Below, one piece after another: positions 25,102 to 34,346 of a stretch of 64,000 bases of DNA. Each line of letters begins with the position of its first letter. Position 1 is the stretch's first letter. The DNA is from G963662675 sp963662675 (GTDB lineage: Bacteria; Bacteroidota; Bacteroidia; Bacteroidales; Prolixibacteraceae). Both the position numbers and the translations under genes were made by a program. The notes beneath the pieces are model-generated. The model did not search any database. It was given only the letters and a program-made list of their open reading frames with translations, and was not told the origin of the DNA. The stretch spans positions 372,001 to 436,000 of the forward strand of contig CAXXHP010000001.1 of the NCBI GenBank assembly GCA_963662675.2. The letters run 5' to 3'.

Positions 25102-25125
25102 GAGCCACTCTTTGTAATTTTTGTT
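25087..25125 (+). terminator. Possible terminator at the end of cdd
   Basis: Stem GGCTCTT/AAGAGCC (25087-25093 with 25100-25106) with a six-base loop that includes part of the stop codon; the T-rich tail downstream is interrupted, so strength is uncertain. Confidence 0.45.
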
Positions 25126-25161
25126 TCTCTTTCAATAACCGCATTTACTCATAGGTCAATC

Positions 25162-25848
25162 CTACAATCCTTTAATTTGACTCAGATCATACCAGATTGG
25201 ATCCCCTTTTGGTGGTTTAGCGATGATTGTTATCGGCTCTTTCTTAATTGGGTGTACAAATTCAATTTTGCGGGCATGAAGGTGAATCCCAGCATTGTGG
25301 TTACTACGTGCTGCTCCATATTTTAGATCACCTTTAATATGACTTCCAATTTTTGATAATTGCACTCTTATTTGATGATGTCTACCTGAGTGAAGAATTA
25401 CTTCAAGTAGATGAAACCGGTTGAGGCTGGCTTTGTGGCTGTAGCTGAGGCTGCAAAACCGGGCACCTTTCTTTGGCTTTAGTGATGCAAAACTTTTGTT
25501 TTTGCCTTCATCTTTCCATAAATAATGCTCTAATGTATCTTCTTCTTTTTCCGGAAGAGTGTCTACCACAGCCCAGTACGTTTTCTTTATGGCATCTTTG
25601 TCTTGAAACATTTCATTCAGACGAGTCAACGCTTTGCTTGTTCTTGCAAAAAGAACAATCCCACTTGTAGGTCTGTCAAGGCGGTGTGGTGAGCCTAGAT
25701 AGACATCACCGGGTTTATTGTATTTTTTTTTGATGTAGGCTTTTACCTGATCAATTAATGTCACATCTCCGGTTTTGTCGCCTTGCACAATTTCTCCGCA
25801 GTCTTTGTTTATGGCGATAATGTGATTGTCTTCGTAAATTACTTGCAT
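25162..25848 (-). CDS. RluA-family pseudouridine synthase
   Basis: A 228-residue RNA-modifying enzyme. The catalytic motif HRLDRPTSGIVLFARTSKA (about 55-73) holds the nucleophilic aspartate. Downstream conserved elements are HSGRHHQIRVQLSKIGSHIKGDLKYG and IHLHARKIEFVHPI. There is no S4 domain, so it belongs to the short RluA/RluC-like group rather than RluD. The modified position (tRNA or 23S rRNA) cannot be inferred. Single gene convergent with cdd. Confidence 0.92.
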   Translation of the reverse strand: MQVIYEDNHIIAINKDCGEIVQGDKTGDVTLIDQVKAYIKKKYNKPGDVYLGSPHRLDRPTSGIVLFARTSKALTRLNEMFQDKDAIKKTYWAVVDTLPEKEEDTLEHYLWKDEGKNKSFASLKPKKGARFCSLSYSHKASLNRFHLLEVILHSGRHHQIRVQLSKIGSHIKGDLKYGAARSNHNAGIHLHARKIEFVHPIKKEPITIIAKPPKGDPIWYDLSQIKGL

Positions 25849-25985
25849 GTGTAATATTTGCTATTGAAAGTGAAAAGGTGAAAACGAACAATAAACTGTT
25901 CTTTATATATAATCAAGTGTTGAAAATTAATTGAAGGAAGTGTTGATTATTATGTCCTTCAATTTGTTAATTTTTCTTTTGGATA

Positions 25986-26801
25986 CTAGTACTGTTCCTT
26001 TTCATTCGGAAAACTTAATGACTTCACATCATCAATGTAACTACCAACTGCACCTTGAATTTCTGCAGCAAGATTATGGTAACGGCGCAAAAAACGTGGA
26101 GAGAATTCCTGAGTGATACCAAGCATGTCATGAATAACAAGCACTTGCCCATCAACTCCGTTTCCGGCACCAATTCCAATGATTGGTATTTTTACAGCTT
26201 CGGCTACTTTTTTTCCTAATGTGGCTGGAATTTTTTCCAAAACAATGGCAAAGCATCCCGCCTTTTCTAATATTTTTGCGTCTTCAAGTAATTTCTCCGC
26301 TTCTTCATCCAGCTTGGCCCGTACAGTATAAGTTCCGTATTTGTGAATGGATTGAGGCATTAATCCTAAATGTCCCATAACCGGAATGCCAGCAGATAGA
26401 ATCCGGTTCACAGATTCAATAATTTCTTGTCCACCTTCTAGTTTAACGGCATCAGCTGCTGTTTCTTTCATAATTCGTATGGCAGAACTCAAGGCTTTTT
26501 TGCTGTTCCCCTGATAGGTTCCAAAAGGCATGTCTACAACTACAAGTGCACGACTAGCCGCTTTTACAACAGATGTTCCATGGTAAATCATTTGATCCAA
26601 TGTGATGGGAAGCGTTGTTTCATTTCCAGACATCACGTTAGAGGCTGAGTCACCAACTAATATTACATCAATTCCTGCTTGATCTACCAGTTTTGCCATA
26701 CTGAAATCGTAACTGGTTAGCATCGATATCTTTTCACCCTTAAGTTTCATTTCTGAAAGAACATGGGTCGTAATACGTTTAATTTCTTTATTAACTGACA
26801 T
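25986..26801 (-). CDS. panB: 3-methyl-2-oxobutanoate hydroxymethyltransferase (ketopantoate synthesis)
   Basis: A 271-residue TIM-barrel enzyme that transfers a hydroxymethyl group from methylenetetrahydrofolate to alpha-ketoisovalerate, the first committed step to pantothenate and CoA. Metal and substrate motifs are present: ISMLTSYDFSMAKLVDQAGIDVILVGDSASNV (about 24-56), KLEGGQE (about 117-123), GHLGLMPQSIHKYG, and the catalytic glutamate in VLEKIPATLGKKV followed by IIGIGAGNGVDGQVLVIHDMLG. Length is normal. It has its own -7 element. Confidence 0.96.
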   Translation of the reverse strand: MSVNKEIKRITTHVLSEMKLKGEKISMLTSYDFSMAKLVDQAGIDVILVGDSASNVMSGNETTLPITLDQMIYHGTSVVKAASRALVVVDMPFGTYQGNSKKALSSAIRIMKETAADAVKLEGGQEIIESVNRILSAGIPVMGHLGLMPQSIHKYGTYTVRAKLDEEAEKLLEDAKILEKAGCFAIVLEKIPATLGKKVAEAVKIPIIGIGAGNGVDGQVLVIHDMLGITQEFSPRFLRRYHNLAAEIQGAVGSYIDDVKSLSFPNEKEQY

Positions 26802-26821
26802 ATGTATTTTATTATAGGCTG

Positions 26822-26829
26822 CAAATGTA
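26822..26829 (-). promoter_or_regulatory. -7 promoter element (TACATTTG) of panB
   Basis: Minus-strand match to TAnnTTTG 21 bases before the panB ATG; no clear -33 partner. The remaining sequence up to the dnaK start at 27053 shows no recognisable heat-shock operator (no CIRCE inverted repeat). Confidence 0.5.
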
Positions 26830-27052
26830 AATAACTTTTTACGAAACTACTTGCTGTTAGTTCCCAGATTGTGTTTTTGATACTTCGTGTGTCTTTTTGT
26901 CATCAAATGTGCCATTCAAAAATGAGCAAATATTAGCCTTTGTGCCAATTTTTCATCTCAATGACATGATTTCCTCTTGGCATAATCATTGATCTTGGAT
27001 GAGCGTTAAAAATTTAAAAATTGATTAGACGTAATTAAAAATTATAGATAAG

Positions 27053-28969
27053 ATGGGAAAAATCATTGGAATTGACTTAGGAACAACAAACTCATGCGTT
27101 GCCGTAATGGAGGGTAACGAGCCTGTTGTAATTCCTAATAGCGAAGGGAAACGTACTACTCCTTCTGTTGTAGCATTTGTTGAGAATGGAGAACGTAAAA
27201 TTGGTGACCCGGCCAAACGTCAAGGTATTACCAATCCTGAAAAAACGATATACTCTATTAAGCGTTTCATGGGAGAGTCTTTTGCTAGTGTTAGCAAAGA
27301 GATATCTCGTGTTCCTTACAAGGTCGTAAAGGGTGATAATAATACACCTCGTGTACTTATTGACGATCGTAAATACTCACCACAGGAAATCTCAGCTATG
27401 GTTCTTCAAAAGATGAAGAAAACAGCTGAAGATTATTTGGGACAAGAAGTAACTGAAGCTGTTATTACTGTACCAGCCTATTTTAATGACGCACAACGTC
27501 AAGCCACAAAGGAGGCTGGAGAAGTTGCAGGTCTTACGGTTCGCCGTATTATCAATGAGCCTACTGCTGCATCGTTGGCTTATGGTCTTGATAAAATGGA
27601 CAGAGACATCAAAATTGCGGTGTTTGACCTTGGTGGTGGTACTTTTGATATTTCAATCCTTGAATTAGGAGATGGTGTTTTTGAAGTAAAATCAACTGAT
27701 GGTGATACTCACTTGGGTGGTGATGACTTTGATCAGGTGATTATTGACTGGTTAGCTGATGAATTTAAAAAAGAAGAAGGCATTGACTTAAGAAAAGACC
27801 CAATGGCTTTGCAGCGTTTGAAAGAAGGTGCCGAAAAAGCAAAAATTGAGTTGTCGAGTTCTACTCAGACCGAGATCAACTTGCCATATATTATGCCAGT
27901 GGATGGAATTCCAAAACACTTGGTGAAAACATTGACTCGCTCTAAGTTTGAGCAACTGGCTGATAGCTTAATTAACGCAATTGTTGAGCCATGTACTAAG
28001 GCCATGAAAAATGCAGGGGTGACATCCTCAGATATTGATGAAGTAATTCTTGTTGGGGGCTCAACTCGTATTCCTGCTATTCAGGAAAAAGTTCAGGCAT
28101 TCTTTGGCAAAGCTCCTTCAAAAGGTGTTAATCCAGATGAAGTAGTTGCCGTTGGTGCTGCTATTCAGGGTGGCGTATTGACTGGTGAGGTAAAAGATGT
28201 ATTGCTTTTGGATGTTACTCCTCTTTCTTTAGGTATAGAAACCATGGGTGGCGTAATGACTAAATTGATTGAGTCTAATACCACTATTCCTACAAAGAAA
28301 TCAGAAACATTCACAACGGCGGCAAACAATCAGCCTTCTGTAGAAATTCATGTTTTGCAAGGTGAGCGCCCAATGTCTGCTGGCAATAAAACAATTGGTC
28401 GATTCCACCTTGATGGAATACCTCCAGCACCACGTGGTATACCTCAGATTGAAGTGTCTTTTGATATTGATGCCAATGGTATTCTACATGTTCATGCAAA
28501 AGATAAAGCAACTGGGAAATCACAGTCAATTCGTATTGAGGCATCTTCAGGCTTAAGCGATGATGAGATCAAACGGATGCGTGAAGAGGCTGAAGCTAAC
28601 GCTGAATCCGATAAGTTGGCTAAAGAGAAAGTAGATAAGATGAACCAAGCAGATAGTTTGATTTTCCAAACGGAAAAGCAATTGACTGAGTTTGGTGATA
28701 AATTACCTGCTGATAAAAAAGCGCCTATTGAGGCGGCACTAGAAAAACTGAAAGAAGCTCATAAAAGTGAAGATTTGGCTGCTATTGATGCCGCTTCTGA
28801 AGAGCTTAACCAAGTTTTCCAGGCTGCGTCTCAGGAAATGTACAATGCGCAGGCTCAGGGAGGTCAACAACCTGGATCAGATGCAGGTGCTTCTGGTGGC
28901 AATGGACAATCAGCTGACGCATCTCAGGATGGTGAAGTAACTGATGTCGATTTTGAAGAAGTAAAATAG
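27053..28969 (+). CDS. dnaK: Hsp70 chaperone DnaK
   Basis: A 638-residue chaperone. The N-terminal ATPase domain (about 1-385) shows GIDLGTTNSCVAVMEG, the phosphate loop FDLGGGTFDISIL and VGGSTRIPAIQ. The substrate-binding beta-domain follows the linker KDVLLLDVTPLSLGIET, and the helical lid ends in a Q/G/S-rich tail finishing with TDVDFEEVK. It folds nascent and stressed proteins together with DnaJ and GrpE, which are encoded as a separate operon about 20 kb away in this window. It is monocistronic with a strong terminator. Confidence 0.99.
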   Translation: MGKIIGIDLGTTNSCVAVMEGNEPVVIPNSEGKRTTPSVVAFVENGERKIGDPAKRQGITNPEKTIYSIKRFMGESFASVSKEISRVPYKVVKGDNNTPRVLIDDRKYSPQEISAMVLQKMKKTAEDYLGQEVTEAVITVPAYFNDAQRQATKEAGEVAGLTVRRIINEPTAASLAYGLDKMDRDIKIAVFDLGGGTFDISILELGDGVFEVKSTDGDTHLGGDDFDQVIIDWLADEFKKEEGIDLRKDPMALQRLKEGAEKAKIELSSSTQTEINLPYIMPVDGIPKHLVKTLTRSKFEQLADSLINAIVEPCTKAMKNAGVTSSDIDEVILVGGSTRIPAIQEKVQAFFGKAPSKGVNPDEVVAVGAAIQGGVLTGEVKDVLLLDVTPLSLGIETMGGVMTKLIESNTTIPTKKSETFTTAANNQPSVEIHVLQGERPMSAGNKTIGRFHLDGIPPAPRGIPQIEVSFDIDANGILHVHAKDKATGKSQSIRIEASSGLSDDEIKRMREEAEANAESDKLAKEKVDKMNQADSLIFQTEKQLTEFGDKLPADKKAPIEAALEKLKEAHKSEDLAAIDAASEELNQVFQAASQEMYNAQAQGGQQPGSDAGASGGNGQSADASQDGEVTDVDFEEVK

Positions 28970-28990
28970 AGATCTGAAATAATAGATTCT

Positions 28991-29021
28991 AAGCCCTGAA
29001 GATTTCTTCAGGGCTTTTTTA
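28991..29021 (+). terminator. Terminator after dnaK
   Basis: A perfect 11-bp stem AAGCCCTGAAG/CTTCAGGGCTT, four-base loop, then a T run. Confidence 0.93.
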
Positions 29022-29096
29022 TGCTTTTATCTTTTCTCGGGAATCTTCTGAATAGTTGAACTCAATGAGAGCGAATTACATTGATGAAGTACTTCT

Positions 29097-30905
29097 CTAA
29101 TGCAAAAAATCTTTTATCTGTTCGTCTTCGGTAATCTCTTCATTTGATATGGTCATGGCAGTTTCAATGAGTGCCAAGTGTGAATAGGCTTGCGGGAAAT
29201 TCCCAAGCATTCGCTTTGTTTTAAAATCCAGATCCTCACTATATAGGCCCAAGTGGTTTGAGTAATTTCTCAAAGTGTTGAATTTCTTAATGGCTTCTTT
29301 CTTACGTCCAATTTTATATAGGCTGTTGATTAACCAAAATGAGCAAATCGTAAAAGCAGACTTAGGAGTGCCAAAGTCATCTTTGTTTTTATAGCGGTAC
29401 ATTAATCCATTGTGTTCTAGATCTTTTTGTATGGCTAAAACGGTGTTGATAAATCGTTCGTCTTTGGCCGAAATGAAACCATAGGACTCCATTAGCAGAA
29501 CAGATGAGTCCAAATCCTCTGATCCGTAAGCTTGCGTAAATGATTGCCTTTTTTCAGACCAGGCTTTTTGATGGATGTCTTCTTTGATTTTGTCACGGAG
29601 CTTGCTCCATTTTTCAATATAAATGTTGCGTTTTAGCAACTTGGCAATTTTTTCAGCCCTGTCAACAGCCACCCAACACAATACTTTGCTAAAAGTAAAA
29701 TGTTTGTTCTCACTGCGGATTTCCCAAATTCCACGATCAGGTTTCTCCCAGTTCGATTCAACAACCTTAATGATATTCCTTACAATTGTCCAAAGTTCCT
29801 CGCTGTATTCCAGACTTACAGAATAGATTTCGAAATGTTGAAAAATTACATCGAGTAAAATCCCATATATATCATTCTGCTTTTGAACGTAGGCTGCATT
29901 CCCCGTTCGTACCGGTGATGAATTCTCATATCCCGAAAGGTGCGTCAATTCGTGCTCTGTGAGTTCTTTCTCTCCACGAATGCCGTACATGATTTGCATC
30001 TTTTCATCCTTGTCTGGCAGAATGTCAATGATAAACCGCAGATAATGTTTTGCCATTCTGAAATGCCCAAGAGAAGACATCATCTTTACAACCATCGAAG
30101 CATCCCTGATCCAGCAAAATCGATAGTCCCAATTTCGTTCTTCACCAATTGTTTCAGGTAATGATGTTGTTAGAGCAGCCAAAATAGCTCCACTTTTATC
30201 AAAGCTTAACATTTTTAGGGTGAGGGCGCTTCGGATGATTTCTTCTTCAAATTTTTTATAGGAAGTTGTTCGCTCTGCCCAGTTCAACCAATACACTTTG
30301 GTGCGTTCCAACTTCAGCTTAGATCGTCTCACGTCTTGATGTAATAACTTCTGGTTATAGCTAACCAGACAGAATTCATCCTTCGTAAGTTTTAGAGGTT
30401 GCTCATCGAGAATGGATTTCAGGTTAAAGCTTGAATAAAAATAAAGCGAATCATAAGAACCTTCCTTTGTATAGGATTTGATATATTCTTCTTCTATGAT
30501 GTTTTTTGTTGGATATTTCGCGTATTCTAATTTAGGATTGTATTTGATGACGATTTCAGGTTCACCTATGATAATTTTGAAATAGCGAATTACATCTGGT
30601 GGAATATAATAACTGCTATTATCAGGATGCTGGTAACGAGGCATAAAATCATGGATTTCAAATATTCCATCGATACAATTGAATCGGGTAACCAGAATAT
30701 TTGTCCTTGGGATGTAGTATTGATGAATTTTCTGTAAGAAGGTCGGTGTAACTTCAAAGCTACCTCCTTTTTTTTCATCTAGTATTTTGGCAAAAACAGA
30801 AGACGAATCAAATTGGGGCAAACACAACCACTCAATACTTCCATGCTCCGAAACTAATGCGGCACTCCTGCAATTCCCAATTATTCCGTAGTTCAAATTT
30901 TTCAT
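29097..30905 (-). CDS. Glycoside hydrolase family 15 enzyme, probable trehalase
   Basis: A 602-residue protein from the ATG at 30905; a TTG two codons earlier is less likely. The N-terminal beta-sandwich domain (about 1-235, starting NLNYGIIGNCRSAALVSEHGSIEWLCLPQFDSSSVFAKIL) precedes an (alpha/alpha)6 barrel with RNWDYRFCWIRDASMVVKMM, the glutamate in GIWEIRSENKHFTFSKVLCWVAVDRA (putative acid), and the second glutamate in GLYSEDLDFKTKRMLGNFPQAYSHLALIETA (putative base). Soluble, no signal peptide. Bacterial GH15 members of this layout include glucoamylases and trehalases; divergence from a trehalose synthesis gene points to intracellular trehalose breakdown. It lies 311 bp from otsAB. Confidence 0.85.
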   Translation of the reverse strand: MKNLNYGIIGNCRSAALVSEHGSIEWLCLPQFDSSSVFAKILDEKKGGSFEVTPTFLQKIHQYYIPRTNILVTRFNCIDGIFEIHDFMPRYQHPDNSSYYIPPDVIRYFKIIIGEPEIVIKYNPKLEYAKYPTKNIIEEEYIKSYTKEGSYDSLYFYSSFNLKSILDEQPLKLTKDEFCLVSYNQKLLHQDVRRSKLKLERTKVYWLNWAERTTSYKKFEEEIIRSALTLKMLSFDKSGAILAALTTSLPETIGEERNWDYRFCWIRDASMVVKMMSSLGHFRMAKHYLRFIIDILPDKDEKMQIMYGIRGEKELTEHELTHLSGYENSSPVRTGNAAYVQKQNDIYGILLDVIFQHFEIYSVSLEYSEELWTIVRNIIKVVESNWEKPDRGIWEIRSENKHFTFSKVLCWVAVDRAEKIAKLLKRNIYIEKWSKLRDKIKEDIHQKAWSEKRQSFTQAYGSEDLDSSVLLMESYGFISAKDERFINTVLAIQKDLEHNGLMYRYKNKDDFGTPKSAFTICSFWLINSLYKIGRKKEAIKKFNTLRNYSNHLGLYSEDLDFKTKRMLGNFPQAYSHLALIETAMTISNEEITEDEQIKDFLH

Positions 30906-31216
30906 AGTCAAATGTTATGCTTAAATATAATATTCCGCAATTGTACATTGTAATTTTGAGAACTGAGAAAAATAAGTTACTTTTTTCAAAATAAGATTAT
31001 TCATCTTTAATGCTCGAATGACGGAATTTGATGCAAAATTAATAAAATTATACAATGAGGATTTTCAAATTTTTCTCCTGTACTCTTTTTGCACATTGCT
31101 CCATCATGTAGTTTATAAAGATGTTGCATGAATCAACATTTTAACGAGCAGGATGTTGAGCTTTTGTAAAATATATTTAATCGATTTTTAACTCAAAACA
31201 ACCTAAGCGCTATATT
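30906..31216. other. Divergent regulatory region between the GH15 gene and otsAB
   Basis: 311 bp of AT-rich DNA with no coding signal. It contains an exact 6-7-6 inverted repeat ATGTTG-CATGAAT-CAACAT (31121-31139) and a near-palindrome AATTGTACATTGTAATT near 30939-30955, both possible operator sites. TATATTTA at 31172-31179 (plus strand) is one base from the -7 consensus and is the best otsAB promoter candidate. No riboswitch-like fold is evident. Confidence 0.45.
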
Positions 31217-33424
31217 ATGAGCAAAATACATATTGTTTCGAACCGATTGCCAGTTAGTATTTCACAGAGCGATGATGATTTTGAATTAGTCCCAAGTGTT
31301 GGTGGATTAGCAACAGGAATGAGATCTATTTACAAGGAATATGGAGGGAAATGGATTGGTTGGCCGGGTATTGCAGCAGATGAAATTACCGAATCAGAAA
31401 CCAAAAAAATAGATGAGAAGTTAGTGGAAGAGAGTTGTCTGGCAGTTCACCTGACCAAGGAGGAGATAAATCTCTATTATGAAGGATTTAGTAACAATGT
31501 AATATGGCCTTTGTTTCACTACTTTGCACAATTTATCGAGTATAAATCTGAATATTGGGAGGCCTACAAAAAAGTAAATCAAAAGTTTGCAGATAAAACA
31601 CTTGAGGTATTAAATGATGGCGACACCATTTGGATACACGATTACCAGTTGCTATTGGTCCCTGAAATGATTAAGTCCAAGAAACCGGACGTAACGGTAG
31701 GGTTCTTTTTACACATTCCTTTTCCTTCTTTTGAAGTTTTCAGGATACTTCCTTGGCGCAAGGAGCTTATAAAAGGTATGTTAGGAGCTGATCTTGTTGG
31801 TTTTCATACTTATGACTATGAGCGCCATTTTTTTAGCTCGGTAAGACGTTTGTTTGGATATGAGGTTTCATTTAATCAGATTCATGTGGAAAACCGTATT
31901 ATTATGGGTGATGCATTGCCAATGGGGATTGATTACGGGAAATTTATGGAGATGTCTAGAGCCCTTTTTCAGAAGACATTGCCGCAAAAGTCAGAATTGC
32001 ATAGAGAACTGGAAAAATACTTTCTGGTGTCCCCTAATCGCAAACTAGTTTTATCTATTGATCGTTTGGATTATACAAAAGGAATACCCAATCGTTTGAG
32101 GGCTTTTGAACATTTTTTAGAACGTTATCCCGAATTTCGGAATCAGGTAACTCTTATTATGCTCGTAGTTCCTTCTCGCAGTGAGGTTGACCAATACAAG
32201 CTGTTACGTAGTGAGGTTGATGAGTTGGTGGGGCGCATTAATGGTCGCTTTGGTGGAGTAAATTATACCCCTATATGGTATTTCTACCGCTCACTCCCTT
32301 TTGAGAGTCTAATTGAGTTGTATAGTAACTCAGATGTGGCTCTTATTACCCCTGTTCGCGATGGAATGAACCTAGTGGCCAAAGAATATATTGCTTCAAG
32401 GGTAAACCAGACTGGAGTAATTGTGCTTAGTGAAATGGCTGGTGCTGCCAAAGAAATGGGCGAAGCGATTATTATTAACCCAAACAATGAACCCGAAATT
32501 GCAGAGGCTATTCATCAGGCTCTTATAATGCCGGTTGAAGAACAACGCGAAAGGATGAAGATGTTGCAGCGGCGTATTAGTCGTTACAATGTTTTTAAGT
32601 GGGCTGGTGAATTTGTAAAAGCATTGAGGAAGATTGAGGCTATTCAGCATAAGTTTTTAGCAAAACGAATTACGGCCTCCGTAACGCAAGACCTAGTGTA
32701 TCAGTTTAAAAATGCCGAAAGACGAGCCATATTCCTTGATTATGATGGAACTCTGGTTGGCTTTAAGAATGATCCGCAAGCTGCAAAACCAGATCAGGAA
32801 CTACATGATCTGTTGACAAAATTGGAGGATGATGCACGCAATGTTGTGACAATAATTAGTGGTCGCGATCGAGACACACTGGAGGGATGGTTAGGCCATC
32901 ATCAGGTTAATCTCATTGTTGAACATGGCGTGTGGTTAAAGAATTTGGGTGAAGATTGGCAAATGCTTGATAATATTAATAGCCACTGGAAGCCAGATAT
33001 TCGCCCATTATTAGAAAGTTTTGTAGACCGTACGCCAGGAACATTTATAGAAGAAAAAAACTATTCTCTGGTTTGGCATTATCGTAGGGCTGAGCCGGAA
33101 CAAGGTGATCTGCGTGCAAATGAACTGAAAGAAGAACTTCTGACCTTAACGGCAAATCACAACCTAGAGATAATGGAAGGAAATAAGGTTATTGAAGTAA
33201 AAGCAGGTGGCGTAAATAAAGGGTTGGCAGCTATGCGTTTTCTAAAAGATCAGCAATTTGACTGCATTGTAGCCATTGGAGATGACTGGACCGATGAATA
33301 TATGTTTCGTGAATTGCCTAAAAGTGCCATTACTATTAAGGTTGGGCTGAAGAATACAGAGGCAGATTATAAGCTGGAATCGGTTTCGTCGGTGAGGGAG
33401 TTCTTAAAATCGTTGGGTGAATAA
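31217..33424 (+). CDS. otsAB: Bifunctional trehalose-6-phosphate synthase/phosphatase
   Basis: A 735-residue fusion. Residues about 1-470 form a GT20 synthase (IHIVSNRLPVS, the glycine loop GGLATGMRSIYKE, WIHDYQLLLVPEMI, SIDRLDYTKGIPNRLRAFEHFL, TPVRDGMNLVAKEYIA). Residues about 500-735 form a HAD-type phosphatase (D508-x-D510-GT in FLDYDGTLVGF, ISGRDRDTLEGW, and GDDWTDEYMF with the metal aspartates). Both active sites look intact, so one protein can make trehalose from UDP-glucose and glucose 6-phosphate. Fused enzymes are usual in Bacteroidota. It faces a probable trehalase gene across a shared regulatory region. Confidence 0.96.
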   Translation: MSKIHIVSNRLPVSISQSDDDFELVPSVGGLATGMRSIYKEYGGKWIGWPGIAADEITESETKKIDEKLVEESCLAVHLTKEEINLYYEGFSNNVIWPLFHYFAQFIEYKSEYWEAYKKVNQKFADKTLEVLNDGDTIWIHDYQLLLVPEMIKSKKPDVTVGFFLHIPFPSFEVFRILPWRKELIKGMLGADLVGFHTYDYERHFFSSVRRLFGYEVSFNQIHVENRIIMGDALPMGIDYGKFMEMSRALFQKTLPQKSELHRELEKYFLVSPNRKLVLSIDRLDYTKGIPNRLRAFEHFLERYPEFRNQVTLIMLVVPSRSEVDQYKLLRSEVDELVGRINGRFGGVNYTPIWYFYRSLPFESLIELYSNSDVALITPVRDGMNLVAKEYIASRVNQTGVIVLSEMAGAAKEMGEAIIINPNNEPEIAEAIHQALIMPVEEQRERMKMLQRRISRYNVFKWAGEFVKALRKIEAIQHKFLAKRITASVTQDLVYQFKNAERRAIFLDYDGTLVGFKNDPQAAKPDQELHDLLTKLEDDARNVVTIISGRDRDTLEGWLGHHQVNLIVEHGVWLKNLGEDWQMLDNINSHWKPDIRPLLESFVDRTPGTFIEEKNYSLVWHYRRAEPEQGDLRANELKEELLTLTANHNLEIMEGNKVIEVKAGGVNKGLAAMRFLKDQQFDCIVAIGDDWTDEYMFRELPKSAITIKVGLKNTEADYKLESVSSVREFLKSLGE

Positions 33425-33481
33425 GGTGCCTTTCATGCTAAATTCCTACTTTTTAAAATACTTACCCCCAAAATAAATCCT

Positions 33482-33489
33482 TAGTTTTG
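33482..33489 (+). promoter_or_regulatory. -7 promoter element (TAGTTTTG) of the MORN protein / xseAB unit
   Basis: Matches TAnnTTTG 21 bases before the ATG at 33510; the -33 zone is T-rich but without a clear TTTG. Confidence 0.5.
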
Positions 33490-33509
33490 GGGGTATTAAT
33501 TGAAATACC

Positions 33510-34313
33510 ATGAATAAAATTTTTATTGTTTTTTTCCTCTTGTTTGCGTTGGGTGCAAATGCCCAGTCGGGAATAAATAAAACAGATGTTTCTGGGAAAA
33601 AGCAAGGACATTGGCAGAAAAAACAGGATAATGGGAAGTTGTTGTATGATGGAACTTTTAAAGATGATAAGCCTGTAGGTGAGTTTAAGCGCTACCATTC
33701 CAATGGGGTGGTCAAGGCACTGTTGACATATCAGGAACAAGGAGATACTGCTAATGCAAGCATCTATGACAAGACAGGTAAGCTTATCGCAGAAGGACAG
33801 TACGTTAATCAGGAAAAATATGGACAATGGATTTCTTTTGATAAAGGCATAAAGGTTTCTTCTGAGTTTTATTCCAATGGAATGAAAAATGGGAAAGCTC
33901 AAACTTATCATTCAACCGGCGAACTTTTTGAAGAGTCGGATTGGGTTAACGGACAGGAAACCGGAGTTTACCGAGCCTATTTTAAAAGTGGATCACCATA
34001 TCTTGAATGCCAAATGCTTAACGGTAAGCGCCATGGGTTTTGCCAAACTTATTTTTCGAATGGAAGAATGGAGCTTGAGGCATTTTATAAAGAAGGCTTA
34101 CGTCAAAATGTGTGGAACTATTATGAAGAGGATGGGACTCTTTCTTATAGCTTGATCTATGAACTGGGGAAAATACAAAACCCGGAAGTGCAAGATAGTA
34201 TAGAGCAGATTCGATACGAACGAATGGCTGGCAACAAGGGAAAAATTGCAGATCCCGAACAATTTATGAATGATCCTTCACGGTATATGAGTCAACCTAC
34301 GTCTACGTACTAA
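33510..34313 (+). CDS. Secreted MORN-variant repeat protein (YwqK-like)
   Basis: A 267-residue protein with a signal peptide (about 1-19, cut after GANAQ) and seven or so MORN_2/YwqK repeats of about 22 residues (for example GKKQGHWQKKQDNGKLLYDGTF, GKPVGEF-type turns, SNGMKNGKAQTYHSTGEL, NGKRHGFCQTYFSNGRMELEAFYKEG). Repeats of this kind form elongated beta-meander sheets and are often annotated as toxin-antitoxin YwqK antitoxin, but a secreted single-copy protein beside xseAB is unlikely to be an antitoxin. Role unknown, perhaps envelope binding. Probable co-transcription with xseA, 33 bases downstream. Confidence 0.85.
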   Translation: MNKIFIVFFLLFALGANAQSGINKTDVSGKKQGHWQKKQDNGKLLYDGTFKDDKPVGEFKRYHSNGVVKALLTYQEQGDTANASIYDKTGKLIAEGQYVNQEKYGQWISFDKGIKVSSEFYSNGMKNGKAQTYHSTGELFEESDWVNGQETGVYRAYFKSGSPYLECQMLNGKRHGFCQTYFSNGRMELEAFYKEGLRQNVWNYYEEDGTLSYSLIYELGKIQNPEVQDSIEQIRYERMAGNKGKIADPEQFMNDPSRYMSQPTSTY

Positions 34314-34346
34314 TACTTGGGGATATTTACCTTAAAACCAGGTTAA

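Noticed and set aside
26830..27052. CIRCE or other heat-shock operator before dnaK, and likewise before grpE
   Set aside because: No TTAGCACTC-N9-GAGTGCTAA-type inverted repeat is present at either locus; grpE has an ordinary -7 element.
33510..34313. Toxin-antitoxin antitoxin (YwqK label)
   Set aside because: The protein is secreted, has MORN-type repeats and has no toxin gene beside it; the usual automatic label is misleading.
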